DNA of 64,000 nt from JBGCEZ01 sp045106735 (GTDB taxonomy: Bacteria; Planctomycetota; Phycisphaerae; Phycisphaerales; SM1A02). The translations under genes and the position numbers were made by a program. Position 1 is the stretch's first letter; each line of letters begins with the position of its first letter. This document shows positions 18,052 through 24,953 of the stretch, piece by piece. The stretch lies in contig JBGCEZ010000047.1 of the NCBI GenBank assembly GCA_045106735.1, positions 21,122 through 85,121 on the forward strand, in the 5' to 3' direction. The notes below the pieces were generated by a model. That model had not been told where the DNA came from. It saw only the letters and a program-made list of their open reading frames with translations, and did not search any database.

Positions 18052-19359
18052 TCAGCCGGAAGGCGCTCCGGCGGGACCCGAGAACCAGCCGGTGCCGTGG
18101 ATCGCTTCGGCGATGGCGGCGTGGCCGGCGGGGTCGAAGTGCGTCAGATCCTCAATGAGGTACAGCGGCGCCGACGTATCGGCCGACCGGGCGGCACGCA
18201 ATGCGTCGGTCCCGTCAACCATTGGAATGCCGAGTCGCGTGCACGCTTCCGCCGCGCGGGTGGTGAAGTCCACCGTCAGGCGCTCGCGTGGCACGAAACG
18301 CAGATTGTCGCGGCGTTCATCCGAGAGCGTGAAGCGCGAGGGCGTGGCCACGATGCGGAGGGGAATGTTCGCCCGGCTCGCGGCGTCGCGGACGAGTTGC
18401 AGTTCCCGTTCGAACGCCGCCCATGCTTCGGCCGTGCGTTCGGGCGGAAGGTCGGCCTGTTGCCATCCGTGGGCCAGGAGCGGTCCGTACGGAGCATCGG
18501 GCGAGATGCGGTGGTGCAGCAATCCGATCGCGTGCATGGCCCGCTCGCCGTTGATCGTGAGCACGCCGGGCAGGCAGAACTCCTGGATCGAGTGCTTCAC
18601 TCTCCGCTTGAGTCCGGCGGCGCCGCCAGCGGCGGGGCGCGGATTCACCGACGGCGGGATGGCCAGTTCGGCGGTTTCGTCTTGCCGGATCCAGGCCAGG
18701 GCGACCATGTTCGGCGAGAGTCCGAGGACGATGCCGTCGGGATCAAAGGGAACCCAACGCTCTTCGATGGCGAGGGCGATCTCGGCCAGGCGAAGCCCGG
18801 GGATGCCGCCGGCGATGACTTCGACGCGTTCGCGCGGGTTGGCCGCGTCCGGACCGGCCAGGCGGCGTTCGAGCTGCCGGGCCCACGTGTCCTCGGGGGC
18901 GACGCCAGTGCCGTAGGCGACGGAATCGCCCAAGGCGACCCAGCGCGGCACGCCGGCGGCGCGGGCCAGCGGCACTTCGGGGCCGCGGTGAATCTGCTGG
19001 TTCATCGCGATCGGCTGGCCGCCGGTGAGTCGGTCGGAATAGATCCGGCCGCCGTAGTCCGGGGCGATGGCCCGGGCTCCGAGCTCCATGGCCACCGGGA
19101 GGACGGCCAGGGCCGCCAGGCTCCAACGCTGGCGGGCGACGAACGCGGGCACGGTTCGGCGGGCGGTTCGGAGGAACGGTCCGATGCCGGCCAGCGGCGA
19201 GCCCAGGGGAATCGGCTCGTCGGCGATATCGACCACGTCGGGTTCGGCGACTGGGGCGGCCACGTGGAGCCGGGCTTCGGCGTCAACCGGAGCGGCGGCG
19301 TCGGCCGACGTGGCGGCCTCAGCCGGTGATGCGGGATTCGTCTCGTGGGCGTCGGACAT
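18052..19359 (-). CDS. Membrane-anchored SGNH/GDSL hydrolase-like protein (O-acetylation partner)
   Basis: This 435-residue protein has an acidic Ala-rich cytoplasmic start, one membrane helix near residues 75-90 (SLAALAVLPVAMELGA) and an extracytoplasmic SGNH domain. Block I is VALGDSVAYGTG (Ser near residue 152), block III-like sequence is LGLSPNMVAL, and the C-terminal Asp/His block is DLTHFDPAGHAAI (about residue 411). In AlgI-AlgJ/X and PatA-PatB pairs this partner places the acetyl group on the polymer outside the membrane. It is directly upstream of the MBOAT gene in one transcription unit. The catalytic triad residues look present, so activity is plausible. The polymer substrate is not known. 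Confidence 0.85.
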   Translation of the reverse strand: MSDAHETNPASPAEAATSADAAAPVDAEARLHVAAPVAEPDVVDIADEPIPLGSPLAGIGPFLRTARRTVPAFVARQRWSLAALAVLPVAMELGARAIAPDYGGRIYSDRLTGGQPIAMNQQIHRGPEVPLARAAGVPRWVALGDSVAYGTGVAPEDTWARQLERRLAGPDAANPRERVEVIAGGIPGLRLAEIALAIEERWVPFDPDGIVLGLSPNMVALAWIRQDETAELAIPPSVNPRPAAGGAAGLKRRVKHSIQEFCLPGVLTINGERAMHAIGLLHHRISPDAPYGPLLAHGWQQADLPPERTAEAWAAFERELQLVRDAASRANIPLRIVATPSRFTLSDERRDNLRFVPRERLTVDFTTRAAEACTRLGIPMVDGTDALRAARSADTSAPLYLIEDLTHFDPAGHAAIAEAIHGTGWFSGPAGAPSG

Positions 19360-19459
19360 GCGGTTTCAAGTGAGCGGGGGGCGCGGGGCCGGGGGGCCCG
19401 GGGGGATGGGTCGGAGCGGGGCGGACCGCTGAACGGAAGCCAATGCCCCGCGGCCTGGG

Positions 19460-20464
19460 TCACGGCGCGTGTTGGGGGTCATCGGCGGTCAACGCCGCCG
19501 GGCATGAGTCGAGCTTCGGGGCGGAGCGGACGGCGGCCAGAACGGCGGCGGACAGCGTATCGGCGGTCCCGGGTGCGTGACGGAAGAACAGCGACGGCTC
19601 AACGAGCTCGAGCTCGACCAGTCGCCAATCGGCGGCGGACTCTGGCGTTCCGGACGGGGCGGCATCGAGAAAATCCGCCCGGGCGTACACGGCGGGGGTG
19701 CCGGTCAGGCGTTCGGCGTGGGCGCGGACGTGCGCGGCCAGTCGCGCAAGATCAGGCGGGACCGGCCAGGGCTCGTCAGAGGCTCCGTGGTCATCCTGTA
19801 CCCGATAGTCGCCCGGGAGCGGAACTTTGCGCACCCCGTGTACCGCGTCGGGGTCGCCGGCGAAGATCACCGACACCTCGCCGCGCGAGCCGACCGAGTC
19901 GAGAAACGGCTGCAGCATGAAGGCCGGCGCGTCGGCCGGATGGGGATGGTCGGCCAGCCATGACGCGGCGGCCTGGGCGGCGGCCTGGCATCCCGGTCCG
20001 TCGGGCGAAAATCGGTGGGTGCCCAACGCGCCGGCTCCGATGACCGGCTTCAGAAAAGCGGTCGCCCCCGCGCCGCAGTCGGTTGCCGCCGCCGCGATGG
20101 CCGTGGCGGAAGCGGCGTCCGATGGCCGGAGCCACGCGGTTGCAATCACCGGAACGCCGGCATCGGCCAGCGATCGCAGATATGTCTTGTCGACGTTCCA
20201 CTCGATCATCGCCGGCCCGTTGATGAGCCGCGTCTGGCTCGCCGTGGTCCGAGCCCACGCGGCGAATTCGCTCGCTCGGTGCGGATAATCCCAGGTACTG
20301 CGGAGAAGGACGCCGTCGAAAGATGGCCAGTCCGCCTCGGCCGGCGGTCGATCCCAGAGGACCCACTCGGCCCGTGCGCCGTGCCGCTGGAATGCCGCCA
20401 CGAGCGTGGCGTCGTCGCCGTCCCCGGCGGGCAAGTCGGAGCAGGTGGCCAGGGCGATCCGCAT
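19460..20464 (-). CDS. ATP-grasp domain protein
   Basis: The protein starts MRIALATC at base 20464 and has 334 residues. Another in-frame ATG lies 5 codons upstream, and neither has a strong ribosome site. It belongs to the ATP-grasp group that includes glutathione synthase/RimK relatives and the cycloserine enzyme DcsG. Markers are LLRSTWDYPHR, LINGPAMIEWNVDKTYL, FLKPVIGAGALGTHRF (ATP-binding lysine region) and, near the end, YARADFLDA and VELELVEPSLFF (metal-binding acidic residues). Such enzymes join a carboxylate to an amine or thiol through an acyl phosphate. The neighbours do not identify the substrates. It is on the same strand as the MBOAT pair but 100 nt upstream of it. Confidence 0.85.
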   Translation of the reverse strand: MRIALATCSDLPAGDGDDATLVAAFQRHGARAEWVLWDRPPAEADWPSFDGVLLRSTWDYPHRASEFAAWARTTASQTRLINGPAMIEWNVDKTYLRSLADAGVPVIATAWLRPSDAASATAIAAAATDCGAGATAFLKPVIGAGALGTHRFSPDGPGCQAAAQAAASWLADHPHPADAPAFMLQPFLDSVGSRGEVSVIFAGDPDAVHGVRKVPLPGDYRVQDDHGASDEPWPVPPDLARLAAHVRAHAERLTGTPAVYARADFLDAAPSGTPESAADWRLVELELVEPSLFFRHAPGTADTLSAAVLAAVRSAPKLDSCPAALTADDPQHAP

Positions 20465-20530
20465 CAGAGAAGGGTCCATCTGGAGGTCTGCCGGACATCT
20501 GGAGGGGAGAGCCAGCCGGGCCTCGGCCGG

Positions 20531-20562
20531 GAACTCGGCTGGAAACTCGGCTGGAAATCCTG
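20531..20562. repeat. GGAAACTCGGCT tandem units
   Basis: Three near-identical units of 11-12 nt (ggaactcggct, ggaaactcggct, ggaaatcctggct) lie ~70 nt upstream of the ATP-grasp start. Confidence 0.7.
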
Positions 20563-20699
20563 GCTCGAACGTGGGCCTGCTTCGACGAGCGGGGTTCGTG
20601 GAGCCGGACGTCGCCCGCCCGATCCCTCGGGCGCGCACGCTCGATCCACGCACTCGTTCACCGGTTCGACGGTTCAACCGTCCGTGCATTCCGGGCGGC

Positions 20700-20739
20700 C
20701 GAAGTCAGCCGAAGTCAGCCGCAGTCGGCCGAAGTCGGA
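20700..20739. repeat. CGAAGTCAGC 10-nt tandem array
   Basis: Four 10-nt units (gaagtcagcc, gaagtcagcc, gcagtcggcc, gaagtcggac) end 15 nt downstream of the MlaE-like stop codon at 20755 (minus strand). Confidence 0.8.
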
Positions 20740-20754
20740 CCGATCAAGGCTCGA

Positions 20755-21591
20755 TCAGATGATGCCCAGCTTGAACAACAGGAGCGTAATGATGAGGTCG
20801 GCAATGACGACCGCGACGATCGTTTGGACGACGGTATTCGTGGTCGACCGACCGACGCCCGCGGCGCCGCCAGTGACCCCCAGGCCGTTGTAGCAGGCGA
20901 TGGCCGCGAGGATCACGCCGAAGACCGCGGCCTTGCCGAGGCCGGTCATGAAGTCGCTGACGTCCAGCGCGTCCTTGAGGTTCGCGTTGAACAGTTCGAG
21001 GGGCACGCCGATGACCACGACGGTCATCACGCCCGCGGCGACCACCGCGACAATGTTCGCCAGCACCGTCAGCAGAACGAGACTGGTCACGGTGGCCAAG
21101 ACGCGCGGCACCACCAGGAATCGCACCGGATTCAGGGCGTGGGCTTCCAGTGCTTCAATCTCTTCGCCCACCACCATCGTGCCGATCTCGGCGGCGATGG
21201 CCGCCCCGGCGAATCCGGTGAGCACGATCGCGGCAACGAGGGGGCCGAGTTCGCGAAACACCGCCACGCCAACAATGTTGGCAATCTTGTCGGTCTGGCC
21301 GAATTCGTCGAGCGGACCGGCCATCTGCATGGCCAGGATCAAGCCGATGGCGGAGCACACCAGTCCGACGATGCCAACGCTTCGCGCCCCGATCCGGACC
21401 AACTGGCTGACGTAGGCGGTTCGGCCGAATCGAACCTGGCCCCGCATGGCCCGGGCGATCCATCGAAAGACGTCGTAGAGCAGCCAGGCGATGCCGCCCA
21501 TCATCTCGAGCACGCTGACGATCTTGTCCCCGAGCTGTTCGAACGGCCGGAGCAGAAGACTCGGAGCGGCGGATTCAGTGGGCGAGGACAC
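20755..21591 (-). CDS. mlaE: MlaE-family ABC transporter permease
   Basis: This 278-residue membrane protein has five or six helices and belongs to the MlaE/YrbE family (PF02405). The family hallmark is RELGPLVAAIVLTGFAGAA followed by AAEIGTMVVGEEIEALEAHALNP, with the C-terminal DALDVSDFMTGLGKAAVFGV segment. MlaE with an MlaF ATPase and an MCE protein moves phospholipids between the two membranes. The ATPase and MCE protein genes are not in the window. Instead the gene is downstream of a STAS antagonist and an anti-sigma ATPase on the same strand, with a 62-nt gap. In some Mla systems a STAS protein (MlaB) is an essential soluble subunit, so the upstream STAS gene could serve that role. Confidence 0.92.
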   Translation of the reverse strand: MSSPTESAAPSLLLRPFEQLGDKIVSVLEMMGGIAWLLYDVFRWIARAMRGQVRFGRTAYVSQLVRIGARSVGIVGLVCSAIGLILAMQMAGPLDEFGQTDKIANIVGVAVFRELGPLVAAIVLTGFAGAAIAAEIGTMVVGEEIEALEAHALNPVRFLVVPRVLATVTSLVLLTVLANIVAVVAAGVMTVVVIGVPLELFNANLKDALDVSDFMTGLGKAAVFGVILAAIACYNGLGVTGGAAGVGRSTTNTVVQTIVAVVIADLIITLLLFKLGII

Positions 21592-21653
21592 GGGAGGAGC
21601 TCCGGGGTCGGACGAAATGCGGCGAACGCACGGGGGCGCGCCGCGACGCCGAC

Positions 21654-22001
21654 TTACATGGTCAGCGCGGCGTCGACGTCATCGGTAATCGTGAACACAC
21701 CGTCGAGACGAGTGATCTGGAGCGTGTCCATCACCTGCTTGTTCAGCGCGCACAGGAAGAACGGTACGGCGGCGGTGCGAGCAAGTGTCATTGCTTCGAT
21801 CAACGTCGCCACGCCGGCCGAATCCATGTAGTGGACCGCGTCCATGTTCACGACGAGCCGCGGCGGCTTGGCTTCGATGCTCTGCACGAGATGAGAACGC
21901 AGCGACGGCGCTCGACTGAGATCCACATCTCCGATCGGCTGGAGCACGGTGCCCGTGTCCCGTTGGTCGCGCCGGACCTCAATTTCCGACGAGTCAGCCA
22001 T
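21654..22001 (-). CDS. STAS-domain anti-sigma factor antagonist
   Basis: This single STAS domain of 115 residues starts at base 22001 (MADSSEIEV) after a clear GGAGG site. The conserved phosphorylatable serine is in VHYMDSAGVATLIEA. Family members (SpoIIAA, RsbV) bind an anti-sigma kinase when unphosphorylated and release the sigma factor. Its ATG lies inside the end of the upstream anti-sigma ATPase gene (8-nt overlap), so the two are coupled and very likely interact. It could also act as an MlaB-like subunit for the MlaE permease just downstream. Confidence 0.9.
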   Translation of the reverse strand: MADSSEIEVRRDQRDTGTVLQPIGDVDLSRAPSLRSHLVQSIEAKPPRLVVNMDAVHYMDSAGVATLIEAMTLARTAAVPFFLCALNKQVMDTLQITRLDGVFTITDDVDAALTM

Positions 22002-22662
22002 CGTTGTTTTCCTCCGCCCCGGCCGGCGATGCGTCGGGATCAATTCGTTTGCGCATGACGAGCCGCATGCCGCCGCCCTCGCGTTGTTCGTAGTGCACGA
22101 CGTCCATGACTTCGCGCATGATGTACACACCCAAGCCGCCCGGACGAATTTCGTCGAGGTCGCGCCCGCGGATGGTTTCGGGATCCACAGCTTCGGCCCG
22201 GTCCTCGATCGACACGACGATCGTTCCCGGGGCGGCCTCGATGGCCCAGACGTGCAGCCAGATTCGCCCGTCCGACCGTCGCTTGTATCCGTGATTGATG
22301 ATGTTGCACAGGGCTTCGTCGATGGCGAGGCTTACCTGCCCGGCGGTGATCTCATCGAAGCCAAGGCGTTGGGCGAGGTGGGTAATCATCGCCCGGGCTG
22401 CACTGAGCAGGCGGGGCTGGCTCCACATTTCCAGTTCGATGTCCGCCGGTTCGGTCGGCAAGACCTGCGCGGCGGACGACGCCTCGGGGCCAGAAGCAGG
22501 GCCAGAACCAGGGCCAGAAGCAGGGCCACGGCCGTGGCCAGGAGCACCACTGGCATCCGCACCGGAGTCCGCCGCCAGCTTCCTGGCTCGATCACGCGCC
22601 GCCCGGGCCGCTCGATCGGCGGCCGGCTGTGCGGGATCGGGGCTGGGGACGGCGTCGCTCAT
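21994..22662 (-). CDS. Anti-sigma regulatory ATPase (RsbW/SpoIIAB-like)
   Basis: This 222-residue protein has an Ala/Pro/Gly-rich N-terminal ~75 residues (with a SGPGSGPASGPE low-complexity run) and a GHKL ATPase domain of the HATPase_c_2 class. The N box is SLAIDEALCNIINHGYK, the next motif is VSIEDRAEAVD where the usual D-x-G has changed to D-R, and the lid motif is GGLGVYIMREVMD. The family phosphorylates STAS antagonists on serine and sequesters a sigma factor. It overlaps the STAS gene by 8 nt. A CTATAGG box lies ~14 nt before the ATG on the minus strand and could be its promoter. No sigma-B-like gene is adjacent, so the target is unknown. Confidence 0.9.
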   Translation of the reverse strand: MSDAVPSPDPAQPAADRAARAARDRARKLAADSGADASGAPGHGRGPASGPGSGPASGPEASSAAQVLPTEPADIELEMWSQPRLLSAARAMITHLAQRLGFDEITAGQVSLAIDEALCNIINHGYKRRSDGRIWLHVWAIEAAPGTIVVSIEDRAEAVDPETIRGRDLDEIRPGGLGVYIMREVMDVVHYEQREGGGMRLVMRKRIDPDASPAGAEENNDG

Positions 22663-23199
22663 GCGCGGAAAGGAGACCTATAGAGGAGTGCGGACGCGCC
22701 GGCGGGGGCGTCCAGGGATGATATCCGCCGGCGGACGTTCCCGAGAGCGCCGGCCGGCCAAGGCGAATCGTGGCCCACGGGGTCATCGGCACCGATGGGG
22801 GCCGAGGATGAGAAGGTCACACGATGGTGTCCGTTCGAATTTTGGGTCGTCGGGCAACGCCGCGGCCGCATTCGGGTGCGTGTTCGGTCTGATGTTCGGG
22901 GGTCCGGCTTGGGCGGAGAAGCCGGCCGATGTGTCGAGTGGAGCCGCGGCAACCTGAATGGCCGGATCGTCCGCCGGGTGAACGGCCAGGTCGCCGCCCC
23001 AGGCGGACGGCCGGATGGTCGGCCCGGCGAACTGGCTCTGGCAGTCCGTTGGAAGAGCCCGTCTGGTCCTCAGGGCGATGCTTCTGTCCCCCGCGCGGAG
23101 CAGAACCGAAGGCATGTCCACTCGATGCGTCGAGCCTCGGCGACGAAGCGAGGGGCGGATGATCGTGCTCAGGACGGGGGAGCCTTCTCAGCGGGCTGC
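22663..23199. other. Divergent intergenic region before mqnA
   Basis: This ~540-nt gap separates divergent genes. The only item of note is the 49-codon open frame at 22808-22957, listed separately. Other open frames are overlapping GC-driven frames without family resemblance. Confidence 0.4.
22808..22957 (+). CDS. Possible small secreted peptide or remnant of a secreted protein gene
   Basis: The 49-codon frame starts MRRSHDGVRSN and contains a hydrophobic AAAAFGCVFGLMFGG segment that ends in PAWA-EK, a good signal peptidase I site. The predicted mature part is only ~14 residues (EKPADVSSGAAAT). A GAGG string touches the ATG. It may be a real small peptide or the 5' remnant of a frameshifted secreted protein. 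I have no family match. Confidence 0.25.
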   Translation: MRRSHDGVRSNFGSSGNAAAAFGCVFGLMFGGPAWAEKPADVSSGAAAT

Positions 23200-23205
23200 T
23201 AGCAT
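23200..23205 (+). promoter_or_regulatory. TAGCAT -10-like box, predicted leaderless start of mqnA
   Basis: The hexamer TAGCAT ends exactly 7 nt before the ATG at 23213, so transcription would begin at or next to the start codon. The same box and spacing occur at 32438-32443. No clear -35 is seen. Confidence 0.5.
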
Positions 23206-23212
23206 CCCGACC

Positions 23213-24118
23213 ATGGTCGAACTCCCTCCTGCCGTTCCGGTCAGTACCGGCCCGCTCCGTGGCCGCTCGGCCGCCGAGATCGCCCGCATTGGCGTGGTGC
23301 GCTTCGTCAATACCTTGCCGTTGATCGACGGGCTTGAAGACTGCCGGGACGTCGCCCTGCACCATGCGGTTCCCAGCCAGCTGATCGATCGTTTGACGGC
23401 GGGCGATGTCGACATCGCCCTGTGTTCGAGCATCGATTTTCAGCGGGCGACGGAGCCCCTGGTGATTCTGCCGGTCGGACACCTCGGCTGCGACGGACCC
23501 ACGCTGACGGTGCGGCTCTACGCCCGTCGTCCGATCGAACAGCTCGATCGAGTGCACTGCGACACCGATTCGCATACATCCGTCGCTCTGCTCCGGATCG
23601 TGTTGCGGGAGCAGTTCGGCATCGACCCTGAATTCGTGCCCTTCGACGCGGAAGGGCCGGCCGGATTGGCCGCGACGTCGCCGGAGGCCATGTTGCTGAT
23701 CGGCGACAAGGTTGTGACCGATTCGCCGGCGGCGGTTCGGTACCCGCATCAGATTGACCTCGGGGCGGCCTGGCACGAATTGACCGGTCTGCCTTTCGTC
23801 TTTGCCGTGTGGTTGGCCCGAGAATCGACGGCTCCAGATCTGCTTTGCCGGGCTGGCTGGATATTGGATCGGCAGCGGCGCCGCAATCGAGCGTGGATCG
23901 ACCGCATCGTCCACGATCGAGTTCTCGACCGAGGCTGGCCACGGGACTTGGCCAGCGAGTACCTTGGGCGACGAATTCGGTACGACTTCGGGCCACGGGC
24001 TCAGGCCGGCCTCGCCGAGTATTGGCGGCGGGCGGGTGAGCACGGGTTGATTGCTCCGGTCAAACCGATGCAGATCGCCGAGCTTTCAGCGCCGCCGGCG
24101 ACCTGCGTTCCGGGATGA
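23213..24118 (+). CDS. mqnA: Chorismate dehydratase (futalosine menaquinone pathway)
   Basis: This protein of ~301 residues is in the MqnA/MqnD periplasmic-binding-fold family. It matches MqnA at RIGVVRFVNTLPLIDGL, HHAVPSQLIDRLTAGDVDIALCSS, DTDSHTSVALLRIVL and EAMLLIGDKVV. MqnA dehydrates chorismate to 3-enolpyruvylbenzoate, the first step of futalosine-based menaquinone synthesis. I chose the ATG at 23213 because a -10-like TAGCAT sits 7 nt before it. An in-frame ATG at 23159 with a GAGGGGCGG site is the alternative and adds 18 residues. Later pathway genes are not adjacent; the final methylase (menG) lies at 37711. A MarR regulator follows after 34 nt. Confidence 0.9.
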   Translation: MVELPPAVPVSTGPLRGRSAAEIARIGVVRFVNTLPLIDGLEDCRDVALHHAVPSQLIDRLTAGDVDIALCSSIDFQRATEPLVILPVGHLGCDGPTLTVRLYARRPIEQLDRVHCDTDSHTSVALLRIVLREQFGIDPEFVPFDAEGPAGLAATSPEAMLLIGDKVVTDSPAAVRYPHQIDLGAAWHELTGLPFVFAVWLARESTAPDLLCRAGWILDRQRRRNRAWIDRIVHDRVLDRGWPRDLASEYLGRRIRYDFGPRAQAGLAEYWRRAGEHGLIAPVKPMQIAELSAPPATCVPG

Positions 24119-24152
24119 GTGCGCTGCGACCTCCGGGAGGGTCGTACGGGGA

Positions 24153-24638
24153 ATGAAGCACTTGAGTTTGGCCGACGAAGTCGGCAAGCGAAATCCGTTC
24201 GAGGATCCGAAGGCGGAGGCGTACCTGAACGTCGTGCGCACGGCGAGCGTGCTCGCCGCGCCACTGGCCGGCCTCTTTCGACGTCACGGATTGTCCGACG
24301 CGAGCCACAACGTGTTGAGAATTCTGCGCGGCGTGGCCGAGAGGGGCGACGGCGACGGAATCGCCGGGCGAGAAATCGCCGACTCGATGGTTTCGCGCGT
24401 GCCAGATATCTCTCGGTTGGTCGAACGTCTGCTGCAGGCCGGTTTGGTCGATCGCGCACCGCATCCGGCGGACCGGCGCAAGACCCTCGTGACCATCACG
24501 CAGAAAGGTCTGGCGTGCTTGGCCGAACTTGATGGACCCGTCAGCGAGCTGCACGCGGCGCAGTTTTCGGCACTGTCCGGTTCAGAACTGGCGGAGCTCT
24601 CGCGTTTGCTCACCCTCGCCCGCCGAACGGCGGAGTGA
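24153..24638 (+). CDS. MarR-family transcriptional regulator
   Basis: This 161-residue winged-helix protein starts at ATG 24153 (MKHLSLADEV), after GGGAGG. A frame opening 34 codons earlier overlaps mqnA and is rejected. The MarR fold is visible from LFRRHGLSDASHNVLRIL through the recognition helix in REIADSMVSRVPDISRLVERL to the wing LVDRAPHPADRRKTLVTITQKG (the DxRx3V/I signature). MarR dimers bind palindromes and usually respond to phenolic or other small ligands. No operator palindrome is obvious just upstream. The stop overlaps the GTG of a small repeat-rich frame at 24635. Confidence 0.9.
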   Translation: MKHLSLADEVGKRNPFEDPKAEAYLNVVRTASVLAAPLAGLFRRHGLSDASHNVLRILRGVAERGDGDGIAGREIADSMVSRVPDISRLVERLLQAGLVDRAPHPADRRKTLVTITQKGLACLAELDGPVSELHAAQFSALSGSELAELSRLLTLARRTAE

Positions 24639-24847
24639 CTCGCCCGGACATTGCGGACTCCTCGGACGTCGCGGACGTCGCGGACATCGCGGACATCGCG
24701 GACGTCGCGGACGTCGCGGACATCGCGGACGTCGCGGACGTCGCGGACGACGCGGACGACGCGGACATCCCGGGCTTCCTGGAGTTCCTGGGCTTCCCCG
24801 GCGAATTCGCGGCGGAGATCTCGCGAACGGTCAGTACGCTGGAATGA
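24635..24847 (+). CDS. Possible small repeat protein (ADV/ADI repeats), coupled to the MarR gene
   Basis: A GTG at 24635 overlaps the MarR stop (GTGA). The 70-residue frame has ~14 Ala-Asp-Val/Ile triplets and then a non-repetitive acidic tail (IPGFLEFLGFPGEFAAEIS). Its DNA is a 9-nt tandem array (24662-24769), which would keep the frame open by chance in any reading frame. Coupling and the non-repeat tail argue for translation; the array argues against. I rate it low. Confidence 0.3.
   Translation: MTRPDIADSSDVADVADIADIADVADVADIADVADVADDADDADIPGFLEFLGFPGEFAAEISRTVSTLE
24662..24769. repeat. 9-nt tandem array GCGGACGTC/GCGGACATC
   Basis: About twelve 9-nt units run from shortly after the MarR stop. 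Units vary at one position (GTC, ATC, GAC). The gap from 24770 to the next gene at 24954 holds the GGAG site of that gene and nothing else I can name. Confidence 0.9.
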
Positions 24848-24953
24848 GGTGGTCGAACGACGCTGGGGCGGGGGAGACGCTTGCGCTGGCATGTGCCCAC
24901 GCGGATCAGCGTCCGGTTCCGTCCATTCGCCACGTTGTGGAGCGACTTGACCC

